Shown: piece after piece, positions 1-9,791 of the stretch | Numbering within the stretch: position 1 is the stretch's first letter | How the letters are laid out: each line of letters starts with the position of its first letter | Origin: JADLGL01 sp963823045 | GTDB lineage: Bacteria; Pseudomonadota; Alphaproteobacteria; Rhizobiales; Kaistiaceae | Length of the DNA: 64,000 bases | Assembly: GCA_963823045.1 (NCBI GenBank) | Contig: CAWGKA010000012.1 | Span: 310,001-374,000 of the forward strand | Direction: 5' to 3' | The notes under the pieces: generated by a model | The model's input: the letters and a program-made list of their open reading frames with translations, nothing else | Database searches by the model: none | What the model was told of the DNA's origin: nothing | Position numbers and translations under genes: made by a program

Positions 1-252
1 GCGTACCAACGCGGCCGCGTTTGGGGCGTCATGAGGCCAGGCGACGACGCCCTGCGCCGCCGGCATGAAGGCGAGCCGGCGTTCGGCGTCGGAAATCAGC
101 GGGAGATAGGGGGTGGCGTAGCCGAGGCCGAGCACGCGGTCATTGGCGGCGCTCGGCCATAGGCGGTGGATGCGCTGGCCGATGTGCCGGCTGACGATCT
201 GCCCCAGCCGCTTGGTGTAGAAGGACTTCAAATCGACGACGTCGAGATGCAT
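1..252 (-). CDS. Class I SAM-dependent methyltransferase, N-terminal fragment
   Basis: The reverse strand opens with ATG at 252 and stays open to the window edge, so only about 84 N-terminal residues are visible. They begin MHLDVVDLKSFYTKRLG and include a segment reading RVLGLGYATPYL, which looks like the glycine-rich SAM-binding strand of a methyltransferase. The gene is divergent from gloB, with 66 bases between the two starts. A methyltransferase divergent from gloB is familiar in Hyphomicrobiales. The substrate cannot be told, and the family call is an inference from this short stretch. Confidence 0.6.
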   Translation of the reverse strand, partial: MHLDVVDLKSFYTKRLGQIVSRHIGQRIHRLWPSAANDRVLGLGYATPYLPLISDAERRLAFMPAAQGVVAWPHDAPNAAALVR

Positions 253-318
253 GCTGCCATTATAGCACAGCCCAGGCGTCCTTGGCCGCCCCGCGCCCGC
301 TAGATTGCCGAGGACTTA

Positions 319-1086
319 ATGCCCCTCATCGTCGCCCCTTTCATCTGTCGTAGCGACAATTACGGCGTTCTCGTCCACGACGAATCATCCGGCGAGACGG
401 CGGCGATCGATGCGCCCGACGCCCGCGCCATCCACCAGCGCCTCGCCGAACGGGGCTGGTCACTCGATTTCATCTTCGTCACGCATCATCATGGCGACCA
501 CGTTGCCGGCAATCTGGCGCTCAAGGAGGCATTCGGCTGCACCATCATCGGTCCGGCGAAGGAAGCCGGCGATATCCCCGGGATCGACCGAACGGTCGCT
601 GGGGGCGACGTTGTCGAACTCGGCCATGCCCGCTTCGAAGTGATTGAAACGCCTGGGCATACGGCCGGCCACATCGCCTATTGGTGCAAGGAGGAGGCGC
701 TGGCCTTTGTCGGCGACACGCTATTCTCGCTGGGCTGCGGCCGGCTGTTCGAAGGCACGGCGGAAACGATGTGGCAATCCTTGACGAAGCTGGCGCAGCT
801 GCCGCGCGAGACGAGCATCTATTGCGGCCATGAATATACGGAGGCCAATGCACGCTTCGCTCTCACCATCGAGCCGAACAACCTCGATCTCGAGGCGCGC
901 GCCGAGGAGGTCTCGCGTCTGCGCGCGGCCGGCCAGATGACGCTGCCGACGACGATCGGGCAGGAACTCGCCACCAACCCGTTCCTGCGTGCCGATCGGC
1001 GTCGCCTCAGGACCGCAATCGGTATGAAGGATGCGCCCGCTGAGGAGGTGTTCGCCGAGCTTCGCCGCCGCAAGGATGCGTTCTGA
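319..1086 (+). CDS. gloB: Hydroxyacylglutathione hydrolase (glyoxalase II)
   Basis: Cytosolic metallo-beta-lactamase-fold enzyme that hydrolyses S-D-lactoylglutathione to D-lactate and glutathione, the second step of methylglyoxal detoxification. The protein has 255 residues, the normal family length. The metal motif THHHGDH is near residues 55-61, followed by ETPGHTAGH around 110 and the metal-ligand segment FVGDTLF near 130; the C-terminal CGHEYT segment and helical domain are also present. The ATG is followed directly by PLIVAPFICRSDNYGVL, a typical start. The stop shares a base with the next ATG, so translation is probably coupled to the cupin gene. Confidence 0.95.
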   Translation: MPLIVAPFICRSDNYGVLVHDESSGETAAIDAPDARAIHQRLAERGWSLDFIFVTHHHGDHVAGNLALKEAFGCTIIGPAKEAGDIPGIDRTVAGGDVVELGHARFEVIETPGHTAGHIAYWCKEEALAFVGDTLFSLGCGRLFEGTAETMWQSLTKLAQLPRETSIYCGHEYTEANARFALTIEPNNLDLEARAEEVSRLRAAGQMTLPTTIGQELATNPFLRADRRRLRTAIGMKDAPAEEVFAELRRRKDAF

Positions 1087-1538
1087 TGGCCGCTATTGAC
1101 CGCCTGTCAGCCGACGAAGTCATTGCCGCACTCTCGCTCGAGCCGCATCCGGAGGGGGGCCATTTTCGCGAAACCTTTCGCGACGCCGACGGTTCTGGGA
1201 GCCGCGCCTATTCGACAGCGATCCTCTACCTCCTCGCTGAGAGTGAGTTCTCGCACTGGCATCGCGTTATCGACGCGGCCGAACTCTGGCATTTCCACGC
1301 CGGAGCGCCTCTTGCCCTCTCCATCGCCGAGCCGGACGGACCGAAGATCGATCTTGTCCTAGGAGCCGATCTCATCGCCGGTGAACGGCCACAGGCGATT
1401 GTGCCAAAGCGGCACTGGCAATCGGCCAGAAGCCGCGGAGCCTGGAGCCTCGTGGGCTGCACGGTGGCCCCAGGGTTCACTTTCGAGAGCTTCGAAATGG
1501 CGCCCGCGGGCTGGCAGCCGTCTGGCCACCAAAGGTGA
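1086..1538 (+). CDS. Cupin superfamily protein (DUF985)
   Basis: A 150-residue single-domain cupin of the DUF985 type. Diagnostic segments are LEPHPEGGHFRETFRD near the N-terminus, a central SHWHRVIDAAELWHFH stretch with the likely metal-binding histidines, and a C-terminal VGCTVAPGFTFESFEMA. The molecular function of this family is unknown; the fold suggests a small-molecule enzyme or binding protein. The ATG overlaps the gloB stop by one base, so the two genes form a translationally coupled pair. The ORF is intact. Confidence 0.85.
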   Translation: MAAIDRLSADEVIAALSLEPHPEGGHFRETFRDADGSGSRAYSTAILYLLAESEFSHWHRVIDAAELWHFHAGAPLALSIAEPDGPKIDLVLGADLIAGERPQAIVPKRHWQSARSRGAWSLVGCTVAPGFTFESFEMAPAGWQPSGHQR

Positions 1539-1777
1539 GCGACGATCTCGTCATTGGTGCATTGTAAAGGCTGTACCCGCGAAAGTGTTGATTCTTGTTG
1601 GTATCCGGGCAGTTTCGCAGTTTCGTTGCAAAAGCGGCTCATTTTGAGGTGGTGGAATCGGCAAACTGGCCCAAATGCGATATCTTCCGTGTTGAGGGGA
1701 GTGGATCTCAGGGTCCAAGAGAGACGAGCGAGCCGTGAGGCAACGGGCGAGGACGCCCGTCGCGGTCGGGTAGAGTA

Positions 1778-3459
1778 ATGGTTCAGACCATCAAAAGCGT
1801 TCTGCTTTTCGACTATGACAGTCTTCACCGGAGCTTGAGCGAGCGTGCGCCGGGCGTTGAGGATTTGCTCGGTGCTCGAGCCGGCATTTGGCTGGAGGCG
1901 ATCGAGAGCGGCGGCATCATCCAGGCCACCCATGTCGAGGCCGGCACCCGCCGCCGCTTCCAGGTCAAACGATGCTACGCCGACCCCAAGCTGCTGGGTA
2001 AGAACCGCGGCTGGCTGACCGCCAACGGCGTTCAGGTCGTCGATTGCACGCCGTCGGTTGGGCTCGATCGCGGCGCCGCCAACATCCACATGACGCTCGA
2101 TGCGCTCGACGCTGCCGAGTCTGAGCCCGATGAAATCATCATCCTGTCGGCCGATACCGATCTGACGCCACTCCTGTTCCGCCTCAAGGCGCTCAATCAG
2201 CGCGTGGTCATTCTTGTTTCCGAGGCGACGGCCGTTTCCTACAAGACCTTCGCCGACGGCGTCATCGACGAGGCCAATCTGATCGATCTGCTCGGTCAGC
2301 CGGCGGAGCGCTCGGCGAGCGCCGACGAAGGGTCGATCCCGCGGCCGCCGCGCATGTCGGCCGCCAAGGCAGCGCCCCGTCCGGCGCCCTCAAGGGCAGC
2401 GCCGGCTCCCGCCGGCCCAAGGCGCACCGAACTTCGCGAGGAGAAGGGCTGAGGCAGGCCCGGCGCGGGCCTCGCTTGATCGCGAAACGCTGGCCATTCT
2501 CGTCCGCCGCATCCATCAGGCGACGAATGTGCCGCTGTTCTCGCCGCGGGCATTCGCCGAACTCTTCCGCATTCTGTCGCAGGACGTTGCCGAGAACGGC
2601 TACAAATTCCCGTCCACGACGGACAATGTGACGGCGAAGATGGTCAAGCTGGGCCGCAACGTCACCAAGCGCCAGATTGGCTTCGTCATCAAAGGCCTTG
2701 CCCTCCGCGGTCACGTATTCGGTACGGACGACACGCCCGAGCGGCTGGCCGAGGCCTTCTACGAACAGGTGCTGTACCTGGTCGAGAACGCAAAGCTGGA
2801 GATGTCAGACGTCGAGCGTGGTTTGGTGCAGGCCTGGATCGTAGGCTTGCGGCCGGAAGCAGGCGCGCCGTCGTCACGCCGCGAGGAGCCGCGCGTGTTG
2901 CGGCCCCGCGCGCAGGCGACGGAGGCTCGCCCGGAAGGGCGCGAAGAGCCGGCGCCAGAATCGCGGTTCCGTATGCGGCCTGAATCCAGACCCGCTGCGG
3001 CCGCGCGTCGCCCAGCGGTCGAGGCCGAGCCGCAACCCAATCGTGCCGCAAGCAGCAGGCCCGAGCCGATGCGGGCGGCGCCACGACCGAGTCGGGTGGT
3101 CGACGAACCGCAGCAGCGGCCGCTTGGCGGTGGAGAATCGGATCTAGCGCGCCGGGTTGCCCGCAATGGCGGGAGCATGCCGCCGCGGACGCGGTCGCAG
3201 CCTCCTCCCGATCTCGATGCCAAGCGCGAGGCGGAACTGGAGGACTCGATCCTGTCGGCGATCGCCGACGCGGTTGACGTGCTGGCGGACGATGTCCCGC
3301 CTGAGCCCGTCGAAAGGGCGCGGCCCTCTCGGGGGAGAGCTTCAATTGCGCCCGACGTTGAGCCGCCGCCGGATGATCTTGGCGCGGACGAAGACGAGGA
3401 CTGACGAGATCGGCGACGAGATCCAGCGGATCCTGGCGTCCTACAATGAAGGCCGCTGA
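1778..3459 (+). CDS. NYN-domain nuclease-like protein with C-terminal OST-HTH/LOTUS-type region (two frame breaks)
   Basis: Three reading-frame pieces join into one protein of about 560 residues. Residues 1-180 form a NYN (PIN-like) domain starting VQTIKSVLLFDYDSLHR, with acidic motifs FDYDS and SADTDLTPLL that would bind the metal of a ribonuclease. After a Pro/Ala-rich linker comes a segment, RRIHQATNVPLFSPRAFAEL to EQVLYLVENAK, that looks like an OST-HTH/LOTUS RNA-binding module. A long disordered Arg/Pro-rich part and a tail ending EIQRILASYNEGR follow. Breaks lie near 2430-2450 and near 3400; each needs one base removed. The corrected stop at 3459 sits 6 bases from the corrected aroB stop, which supports the repair. 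RNA is the expected substrate, but that is inferred. Confidence 0.75.
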
Positions 3460-3465
3460 GCCTTC

Positions 3466-4614
3466 CTAGGCGCTCTGCTCGCGATTCGAGGAAGTCCTCG
3501 ATGCTCGCGGCGGCGATGTCGCGGGCGATGAATGCCTCGCCGATGCCGCGCATCAGGATGAAGTTGAGGCTGCCGCGCGAAACCTTCTTGTCCTGGGCAA
3601 TCAGCTGCATCAGCTGCGCCGTCGGGAGTCGGCCTCCCGGTATTTGGCTGAGCCTGGTGGGCAGGCCGACGGCTTCGAAATGGCTGCGCACGCGCTCGGG
3701 GACGTCGGCCGCGCAGAGGTTCCGCTCATGGGAATATTTCGCGGCCATCACCATGCCGATGGCGATCGCCTCGCCATGGATCAGCCGGTCCGAATAGCCG
3801 GTGGCGGCCTCGAGCGCGTGCCCGAAAGTGTGGCCGAGATTGAGCAGCGCCCGCTCGCCCGCCTCGCGTTCATCGGCGGCGACGACGGCGGCCTTGGCGG
3901 CGCAGCTGACGGCGATCGCCCTTTGGCGTGCGGGGCCGCCGGCGAACACCTCCGGCCAGCTGTTCTCAAGCCAGGCGAAGAACTCGGCATTGTTGATGAG
4001 GCCGTATTTGGCGACTTCGGCGTAGCCAGCGCGGAAGTGGCGTTCGGATAGTGTGTCGAGGACCGTCGTGTCGGCGATCACGAGTTGCGGCTGAAGGAAC
4101 AGGCCGACGAGGTTCTTGCCGCGCTCGGTATTGATGCCGGTCTTGCCGCCGACGGAGGAATCGACCTGCGCCAGCAGGCTCGTCGGCACCTGCACCATAT
4201 GCATGCCACGGCGGACGATGCCGGCAGCAAAGCCGGCAAGATCGCCGACGACGCCGCCACCCAGGGCGACGACAACGTCGCCGCGCTCGAGCCGTGCACC
4301 GAGGATGGAATCGACGACGCGCTCCAGAACCGGGAAACTCTTCGACTGTTCTCCCGGCTCGATAATGGCGCTGACGGCGGGGAGACCCGCCTCGGCGAGG
4401 CTGTGAACCAGGGAATCGAGATGATGAGCGGCAACATTCTCGTCGGAAACGATCATCGCCCGCGCGCCCGGCAACAGGCGAGCGATCTCTCTCCCGGCGT
4501 CGTGCAATGAGGCCGCGCGCCGATCAGGATGTCATAGGAGCGGGGCCCGAGCTCGACGCGAACGGTCTCGCGGCTGTCGGTCGAAGCGGCCGTCTCGGCC
4601 GCCATCGTCGTCAT
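3466..4614 (-). CDS. aroB: 3-dehydroquinate synthase (about three frame breaks)
   Basis: Second step of the shikimate pathway: NAD- and metal-dependent conversion of DAHP to 3-dehydroquinate in the cytosol. Family motifs are GGGVVGDLAGF, VPTSLLAQVDSSVGGK and the metal-binding LNLGHTFGHALE. The N-terminus MTTMAAET to YDILIGA is in another frame; two extra bases near 4500-4520 restore an IGAGLIADAGREIARLL junction. At the 3' end one extra base near 3484 removes the natural stop, and the raw frame then runs about 220 codons into antisense of the NYN gene. Corrected, the protein ends DFLESEQSA with TAG at 3466-3468. The start overlaps the aroK stop as ATGA. Confidence 0.9.
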
Positions 4615-5233
4615 TGCTGAACGGCGCTCCTGCGCCGGGTGCTCGTCGAGATAGCGATCGAGAGCGTGCAGCAGTTCCTCGATGACGATGTCGTGCGACA
4701 CCTCCCGCGAGTGAATGTGGATCGGGGCCTCGGCGTAGAGCGGATAGCGCTCGTCGACCAGCCGTCGCATGGTCCCTTCCGGGTCCGGGCCCTTCAGCAG
4801 CGGCCGGTTCGAGCGGCGCTTGACCCGGGCGAGGAGCACGTCGAGATCGGCCTTCAGCCACACGGCGATACCCGAGTCACAGATCGTCTTCCGCGTGTCG
4901 GGGTCGACGAAGGCGCCACCGCCGGTCGCAACCACGGCCGGGCCATCGCCCATCAATCGCTGGATGACGCGGCGCTCGCCAGAGCGGAAATAGTCTTCGC
5001 CATATTGCTCGAAGATCTCTTCGATCGTGGCGTTTGCGGCCGTTTCGATTTCCGAATCGGCATCCTTGAAGGGCACGCCGAGGCGGACTGCGAGGCGCTT
5101 GCCGATCGAGCTCTTGCCAGCGCCCATCATGCCGACCAGCACAATCGGGCGGCTCGCCTAGCCTTGCAAGCAAGGCACTAGGCCGGGGAGGCGGCGTCGA
5201 GCCGACCGGTCGGGCAATGTTCTCTGAACTCAC
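4611..5233 (-). CDS. aroK: Shikimate kinase (frame breaks at both ends)
   Basis: ATP-dependent phosphorylation of shikimate to shikimate 3-phosphate, cytosolic. The P-loop VGMMGAGKSS, the shikimate-binding region FKDADSEIE, TGGGAF and the lid region with RSNRPLL are all present. The longest raw ORF starts only at an internal GTG at 5142. Upstream, after one extra base near 5155, the frame continues to GTG at 5233 (VSSENIARPVGS), a more plausible N-terminus. Near the 3' end aroK and aroB are in the same frame with no stop. One more extra base would place the aroK TGA at 4611-4613 overlapping the aroB ATG, so I favour two coupled genes over a fusion. Confidence 0.85.
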
Positions 5234-5369
5234 AGTGAGGCGGTATTGGACGCCAGAGGCGGGCGCGTCAAGGCGGCTGTACCGATCGTCGGCTGCGCTG
5301 CTACATTCGCCCGACCAGCAACAATGGACCGCGGCGGCGGCCTTCCGGGGCCGCTTGCGGTGCGGATAG

Positions 5370-5513
5370 ATGCCGACCCTCATCCGGCTAACAGTTGCCT
5401 TGATCGCGATCGTCATTGTTGGTGGCGCCGGCATTTGGGCGCTGGCGACCTTCGTGCAACCGACGCAACGGGAAATCGTGATCCCTGTGCCGATCGAACG
5501 GCCGGGAGCCTGA
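5370..5513 (+). CDS. Small single-pass membrane protein, unknown function
   Basis: A 47-residue ORF starting MPTLIRLTVALIAIVIVGG. Residues 5-28 form one hydrophobic helix, followed by a polar tail TFVQPTQREIVIPVPIERPG. It lies between the divergent aroK and xerD, and its TGA overlaps the xerD ATG (TGATG), which implies translational coupling. I recognise no family. The clean membrane segment, the coupling and the intergenic position make it a likely real gene; no function can be assigned. Confidence 0.65.
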   Translation: MPTLIRLTVALIAIVIVGGAGIWALATFVQPTQREIVIPVPIERPGA

Positions 5514-6488
5514 TGACACGCCGGGACTTGAGCTCAGGTCGAGGCCTTCCTGGAGATGATGAGTGCCGAGCGGGGGGCGTCGGCCAACACGCTCGCCGGC
5601 TATGAACGCGACCTTGTCGATTTCGCCGACTTCCTTTCCGGCGGTGGCGAGCGCCTCACGACGGCACAGCCGGAGGCAATTCGAGGTTATCTCGTCGATC
5701 TCAACCGGCGCGGCTACGCGGCGCGATCGGTGGCGCGGCGCCTGTCGGCGATCCGGCAGTTCTACAAGTTCCTTTTCACCGACGGCATTCGCAGCGACGA
5801 CCCGACCGGCACGATCGACGGACCGCGACAGGGGCGAGCGATCCCCAAAGTCCTGAGCGAGGCCGAAGTCGACCGGATGCTGCAGAGGGCAACCCTGGAG
5901 GTCAGCGAGGCGGAAGGCCCAGCCGCGAAGCTGGCAGCGCTGCGGATGCAGGCGCTGGTGGAACTCCTCTATGCGAGCGGGCTCCGCGTCTCGGAACTCG
6001 TCGGCCTGCCGATGCGCGCTCTGGCCGGCGATCGCCGCATCATCACAGTCGTCGGCAAGGGCCGGCGGGAGCGCATCGTGCCCCTGACGCAAGCGGCCCG
6101 GAGCGCCGTGACGGCCTATGTCGCCGAACGGAAGAAGGCAGGCGGCGTCGATGGTCCGTTTCTCTTCCCGGCTTCAGGCGAGGAGAGACACCTGAACCGG
6201 CAGGTTTTCGGCCGCGACCTCAAAGGCCTGGCCGCTCGCGCCGGCATCGCTTCGGCAAAGGTTTCGCCGCATGTCCTGCGCCATGCCTTTGCCAGCCATC
6301 TGTTGCAGAACGGCGCCGATCTCCGGTCCGTTCAGCAACTGCTCGGCCACGCCGATATCTCGACGACGCAGATTTACACCCACATCCTGGAAGAGCGGTT
6401 GAGGCGGTTGGTCGTTGACCATCATCCATTGTCGAAAGGCGCTGAGAAAGGCCTTCCGGCGGGCCGCGGAAAGCCCAGGCGACCTTGA
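5513..6488 (+). CDS. xerD: Tyrosine recombinase XerD (one frame break near the start)
   Basis: Cytosolic site-specific recombinase that resolves chromosome dimers at dif with XerC and FtsK. The N-terminal SAM-like core-binding domain (SANTLAGYERDLVDF) and the catalytic domain are complete: Arg in YASGLRVSEL, Lys in VVGKGRRERIVP, HVLRHAFASHLL, LLGHADISTTQIYTH with the nucleophilic Tyr. The start at 5513 (MTRRDLS) is joined to VEAFLEMMSAE by removing one extra base near 5535. Position directly before accA is the usual Hyphomicrobiales arrangement and favours XerD over XerC. Confidence 0.9.
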
Positions 6489-6561
6489 CACTTAGTGGGG
6501 CGAAAGCCAGTCTGCGAGCCCTTTCCAGCACCATGGCGTCGACACCTCGGCGAGGATTTTT

Positions 6562-7515
6562 ATGAGGACATATCTCGACTTCGAGAAACCGGTCGCCGAC
6601 CTGCAGGGCAAGGTGCAGGAGCTGCGGTCGCTCGGCACCGACAATGATGCGATCACGGTCGAGGACGAGATTGGCCGCATGGAAGCGCGCGCCAACCAGG
6701 CCCTCACCGAAATCTACGCCAAGCTGACGCCATGGCAGAAGACGCAGGTCGCGCGCCATCCCGATCGGCCCCATGTCGTCGACTATGTCAAAGACCTGAT
6801 CGATGAGTTCACGCCGCTCGCCGGTGACCGCAAATTCGGTGAGGACCAGGCGATGGTAGCCGGCATCGGCCGGTTCCGCGGCCGCTCCGTCGCCATTCTC
6901 GGCCAGGAGAAGGGCAGCGACACCGAGAGCCGCATACGGCACAATTTCGGCATGCCGCGGCCTGAAGGCTATCGCAAGGCCGTGCGCATCATGGAACTCG
7001 CCAACCGCTTCGGCCTGCCGCTGATCTCGCTTGTCGACACGTCAGGCGCCTATCCGGGGATCGGCGCCGAGGAGCGCGGGCAGGCCGAGGCCATCGCCCG
7101 ATCAATTGACGAGTGCCTCGCATTGACGGTGCCGAATGTCGCCGTGGTGATCGGCGAGGGTGGCTCGGGCGGCGCCATCGCCATTGCCGTTGCCAACCGC
7201 GTGATGATGCTGGAGCACGCGATCTACTCCGTCATCTCGCCCGAGGGTGCGGCGTCGATCCTGTGGCATGATTCAAGCCGCGCGCAGGACGCGGCGACGA
7301 ACATGAAAATCACGGCGCAGGACCTCCTCAGGCTCGGCGTCATCGACGAGATCATCGGCGAGCCGGTCGGCGGTGCGCATCGCTCGCCCGAAGAGACGAT
7401 CGAATCGACAGGCGCGGCGATCGCTGCGGCGCTGGCGAGCTTCGACGGCATGTCGCCGGAAGACATCCGTGAGCATCGCCGGGCAAAATACCTCGCCATC
7501 GGCACCGTTCTCTGA
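6562..7515 (+). CDS. accA: Acetyl-CoA carboxylase carboxyltransferase subunit alpha
   Basis: Cytosolic subunit that, with AccD, transfers the carboxyl group from biotin (on AccB) to acetyl-CoA, giving malonyl-CoA for fatty acid synthesis. The 317-residue length is normal and the ORF is intact. It begins MRTYLDFEKPVADLQGKVQE; the crotonase-type core includes FGMPRPEGYRKAVRIM, LVDTSGAYPGIGAEERGQAEAIA and GEGGSGGAIAIAVAN. It follows xerD by 73 bases on the same strand. The ATG at 6562 is the only start consistent with the conserved N-terminus. Confidence 0.97.
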   Translation: MRTYLDFEKPVADLQGKVQELRSLGTDNDAITVEDEIGRMEARANQALTEIYAKLTPWQKTQVARHPDRPHVVDYVKDLIDEFTPLAGDRKFGEDQAMVAGIGRFRGRSVAILGQEKGSDTESRIRHNFGMPRPEGYRKAVRIMELANRFGLPLISLVDTSGAYPGIGAEERGQAEAIARSIDECLALTVPNVAVVIGEGGSGGAIAIAVANRVMMLEHAIYSVISPEGAASILWHDSSRAQDAATNMKITAQDLLRLGVIDEIIGEPVGGAHRSPEETIESTGAAIAAALASFDGMSPEDIREHRRAKYLAIGTVL

Positions 7516-7595
7516 CCGCCCGCCAAAGCTAACGATGCGTTAACGCAGCTGCTGCAATAGTCCCCAAAGCGCCGAACTGGCGCGGTTCCGCGGGA

Positions 7596-8516
7596 TTGTT
7601 TGGCAGGATTTCGTTGCGTTCGTCGTCGCTTGATCTGATCGCTCGTGTGGCCGTGCTGCTGAGCGCGCTGCTGCTGGCCGCCTGCCAGTTTGGACCGACG
7701 ACGCCGGACATGGCGCCGATCCCGCGCGACGTCATCAACAAGATCTCCGACATCGGCTCGACGCCAGCGTCGCCGATCTACGTTCGCATCTTCAAGGAAG
7801 AGTCCGAGTTCGAGGTATGGAAGCGCGTTCCGGATGGGACATATGCGCTCCTGGAGACCTATCCAGTCTGCACATGGTCGGGTGTCCTCGGACCGAAAAT
7901 CGAGGAAGGCGATAGGCAGGCGCCGGAGGGGTTCTACGCCGTGGCGCCGGCGCAGATGAACCCGAACTCGATTGCCTATCTGTCGTTTAATCTCGGCTAT
8001 CCCAATGCCTATGACGCAGCGATGGACCGCACTGGCTCCAATCTCATGGTGCATGGCGGCTGCTCGTCCGCCGGCTGCTACGCGTTGACCGACGACGTGG
8101 TGCAGATCGTCTACGCCTTGGCGCGTGAGGCGTTTCGCGGGGGGCAGCGCTCCTTCCAGGTCGATGCGTTCCCGTTCCGCATGACACCGGAGAATCTTGC
8201 CCGGCACGCCGACAATCCGAACATGGACTTCTGGATGATGCTGAAGGACGGCTACGACCATTTCGAAGTCACGCACCGTGTGCCCGACGTTTCCGTCTGC
8301 GACTACCACTATGTCTTCGACGCCGCGCCTGACGGCGAAGGCGCGTTCGAGCCGACCGAGCCTTGTCCGGACTATACGATCCCGGACGATATCCTGACGC
8401 CGTTGGTGGCCAAGCAGGAGGCGGATGCCGAGGCCTATCGTGTCGCGCTGGAGGCGATCCAGGCTGAACGAGCGACGGCAATCGACAACACGCTCGTCGG
8501 TGCTGTTACACCATAG
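7596..8516 (+). CDS. L,D-transpeptidase family lipoprotein (YafK/YkuD type)
   Basis: Predicted envelope enzyme that would form or exchange 3-3 peptidoglycan cross-links or attach proteins to murein. The N-terminus has a basic start, a hydrophobic stretch and a lipobox LLAAC at about residues 26-30, so it should be a lipoprotein. The catalytic signature is MVHGGCSSAGCYALTD near residues 150-165, with the nucleophilic Cys and upstream His. The C-terminus holds an acidic region and a helical Ala/Glu-rich tail. The start used is TTG at 7596; a nearby TTG/GTG is possible. The gene stands alone after accA. Confidence 0.85.
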   Translation: MFGRISLRSSSLDLIARVAVLLSALLLAACQFGPTTPDMAPIPRDVINKISDIGSTPASPIYVRIFKEESEFEVWKRVPDGTYALLETYPVCTWSGVLGPKIEEGDRQAPEGFYAVAPAQMNPNSIAYLSFNLGYPNAYDAAMDRTGSNLMVHGGCSSAGCYALTDDVVQIVYALAREAFRGGQRSFQVDAFPFRMTPENLARHADNPNMDFWMMLKDGYDHFEVTHRVPDVSVCDYHYVFDAAPDGEGAFEPTEPCPDYTIPDDILTPLVAKQEADAEAYRVALEAIQAERATAIDNTLVGAVTP

Positions 8517-8561
8517 GCGCGCAGGTCATACCAACTCGCCAAGGTATGGTAGTAGCGGGCG

Positions 8562-9791
8562 ATGAGAATCGCTGTGCTGGGTGCCGGAATTCAGGGGTGC
8601 TGCGCCGCTTTGGAGCTGGCGGGGCGCGGCTTTGACGTCGACCTTTTCGACCGGGAGGCCATGCCGCTCCAGCAAGCGAGCGTCCAGAATGAAGGCAAGA
8701 TCCACCTAGGCTTCGTCTTCGCCAAGGATGCCAGCCGGGGCACGGCGCGGCTGATGATGAATGGCGCCCTACAGTTCCGGCGCCTGCTGGCGCGACATGT
8801 TCCGGCCGAAGCCTTCGCCACGGCGGCGCCATTCGATTATGTCGTGATGAGCGACAGCATGCTCACGGTCGATGAGGTGGCGGATCACTTCACTGCCGTG
8901 GAGGAGATCTATCGCGAGCTCCGCGCTGCCGATCCCGAGGTCGACTATCTTGGTCGCCGGCCGGATGTCCTGTCGTCTCCCTTACCCCTGTCCAGCATCG
9001 ACGGTCTGATGCATCCCGGTTTGGGCGTCGCCGCCTATCGTACCGAGGAATTGGCGATTGAAGTGAACGTACTTGCTGCTGCCCTTTCCGCCGCCGCAGC
9101 CGCACATCCTTCCATCCGCTTCCGGGGAGGGCACCTGATCCAGGCGGTCGAAAGGGCGGAGGCAGGGTTTGTCGTCAAAGGCGCCACCGGAGATCGGACC
9201 TGGGCGGAACGCTTTCCGCAGGTCGTGAACGCGCTTTGGGAAAGCCGCCTGGCCATCGACGCGAGTGTTGGTATTCCGCTCCCTGCCAGATGGAACTACC
9301 GGCTGAAACTCCGCATCCTGTGCGAGTTCGATCACTTCCCCCGCGCCGATCGATCCTTCACCATGGTCCTCGGCCCGTATGGCGACATCGTGCATTATGG
9401 GGACGGAACCACCTATGTGACCTGGTATCCCGTCAGCCTCAAAGGATGGAGCACCGATCTGTTGCCGCCAGTGGCCTGGGACAAGTTCGTGCGGCGTCAA
9501 TTCAGTCGCGATGAGGAGCTGGCTCTGGCGCGGGAAATGATTGCCGTCGCGGCGCGGGACTGGATACCGGCGCTTGCCGAGGCGAAGATTATTGACCTCG
9601 GTGGCGGGATCATCGTCGGCGATGGCGAGCTCGACATCGGCCACAATGACAGCGCGCTGCATCGGCGCACCGAGACGGGCGTGTTCTCGGTCGGCGGCTA
9701 TCACAGCGTCAGCACCGGCAAATACACCACGGCGCCGATGTTCGCGGCGATCGCCGCCGATCGCGTTCTTGCCGCAGCGTCTGGAGGGTGA
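8562..9791 (+). CDS. FAD-dependent oxidoreductase (DAO-like fold)
   Basis: A 409-residue protein starting MRIAVLGAGIQGCCAALELA, a Rossmann dinucleotide-binding motif with the acidic strand end VDLFDRE. The C-terminal GVFSVGGYHSVSTGKYTTAP looks like the second FAD-contacting segment of the D-amino-acid-oxidase superfamily. The substrate is unknown. It is 3 bases upstream of a glycosyltransferase gene on the same strand, so the two are probably one operon, possibly for a modified glycan or secondary product; that role is an inference from context. The ORF is intact. Confidence 0.75.
   Translation: MRIAVLGAGIQGCCAALELAGRGFDVDLFDREAMPLQQASVQNEGKIHLGFVFAKDASRGTARLMMNGALQFRRLLARHVPAEAFATAAPFDYVVMSDSMLTVDEVADHFTAVEEIYRELRAADPEVDYLGRRPDVLSSPLPLSSIDGLMHPGLGVAAYRTEELAIEVNVLAAALSAAAAAHPSIRFRGGHLIQAVERAEAGFVVKGATGDRTWAERFPQVVNALWESRLAIDASVGIPLPARWNYRLKLRILCEFDHFPRADRSFTMVLGPYGDIVHYGDGTTYVTWYPVSLKGWSTDLLPPVAWDKFVRRQFSRDEELALAREMIAVAARDWIPALAEAKIIDLGGGIIVGDGELDIGHNDSALHRRTETGVFSVGGYHSVSTGKYTTAPMFAAIAADRVLAAASGG

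Noticed and set aside
1647..1672. tRNA-Leu-like 5' segment (GGTGGTGGAATCGGCAAAC)
   Set aside because: It resembles the D-arm of tRNA-Leu, but no matching acceptor, anticodon or T-arm follows.
2759..3465. Long C-terminal extension of the aroB reading frame
   Set aside because: It is antisense to the NYN gene, is Ser/Arg/Gly-rich noise, and disappears when one extra base near 3484 is removed.
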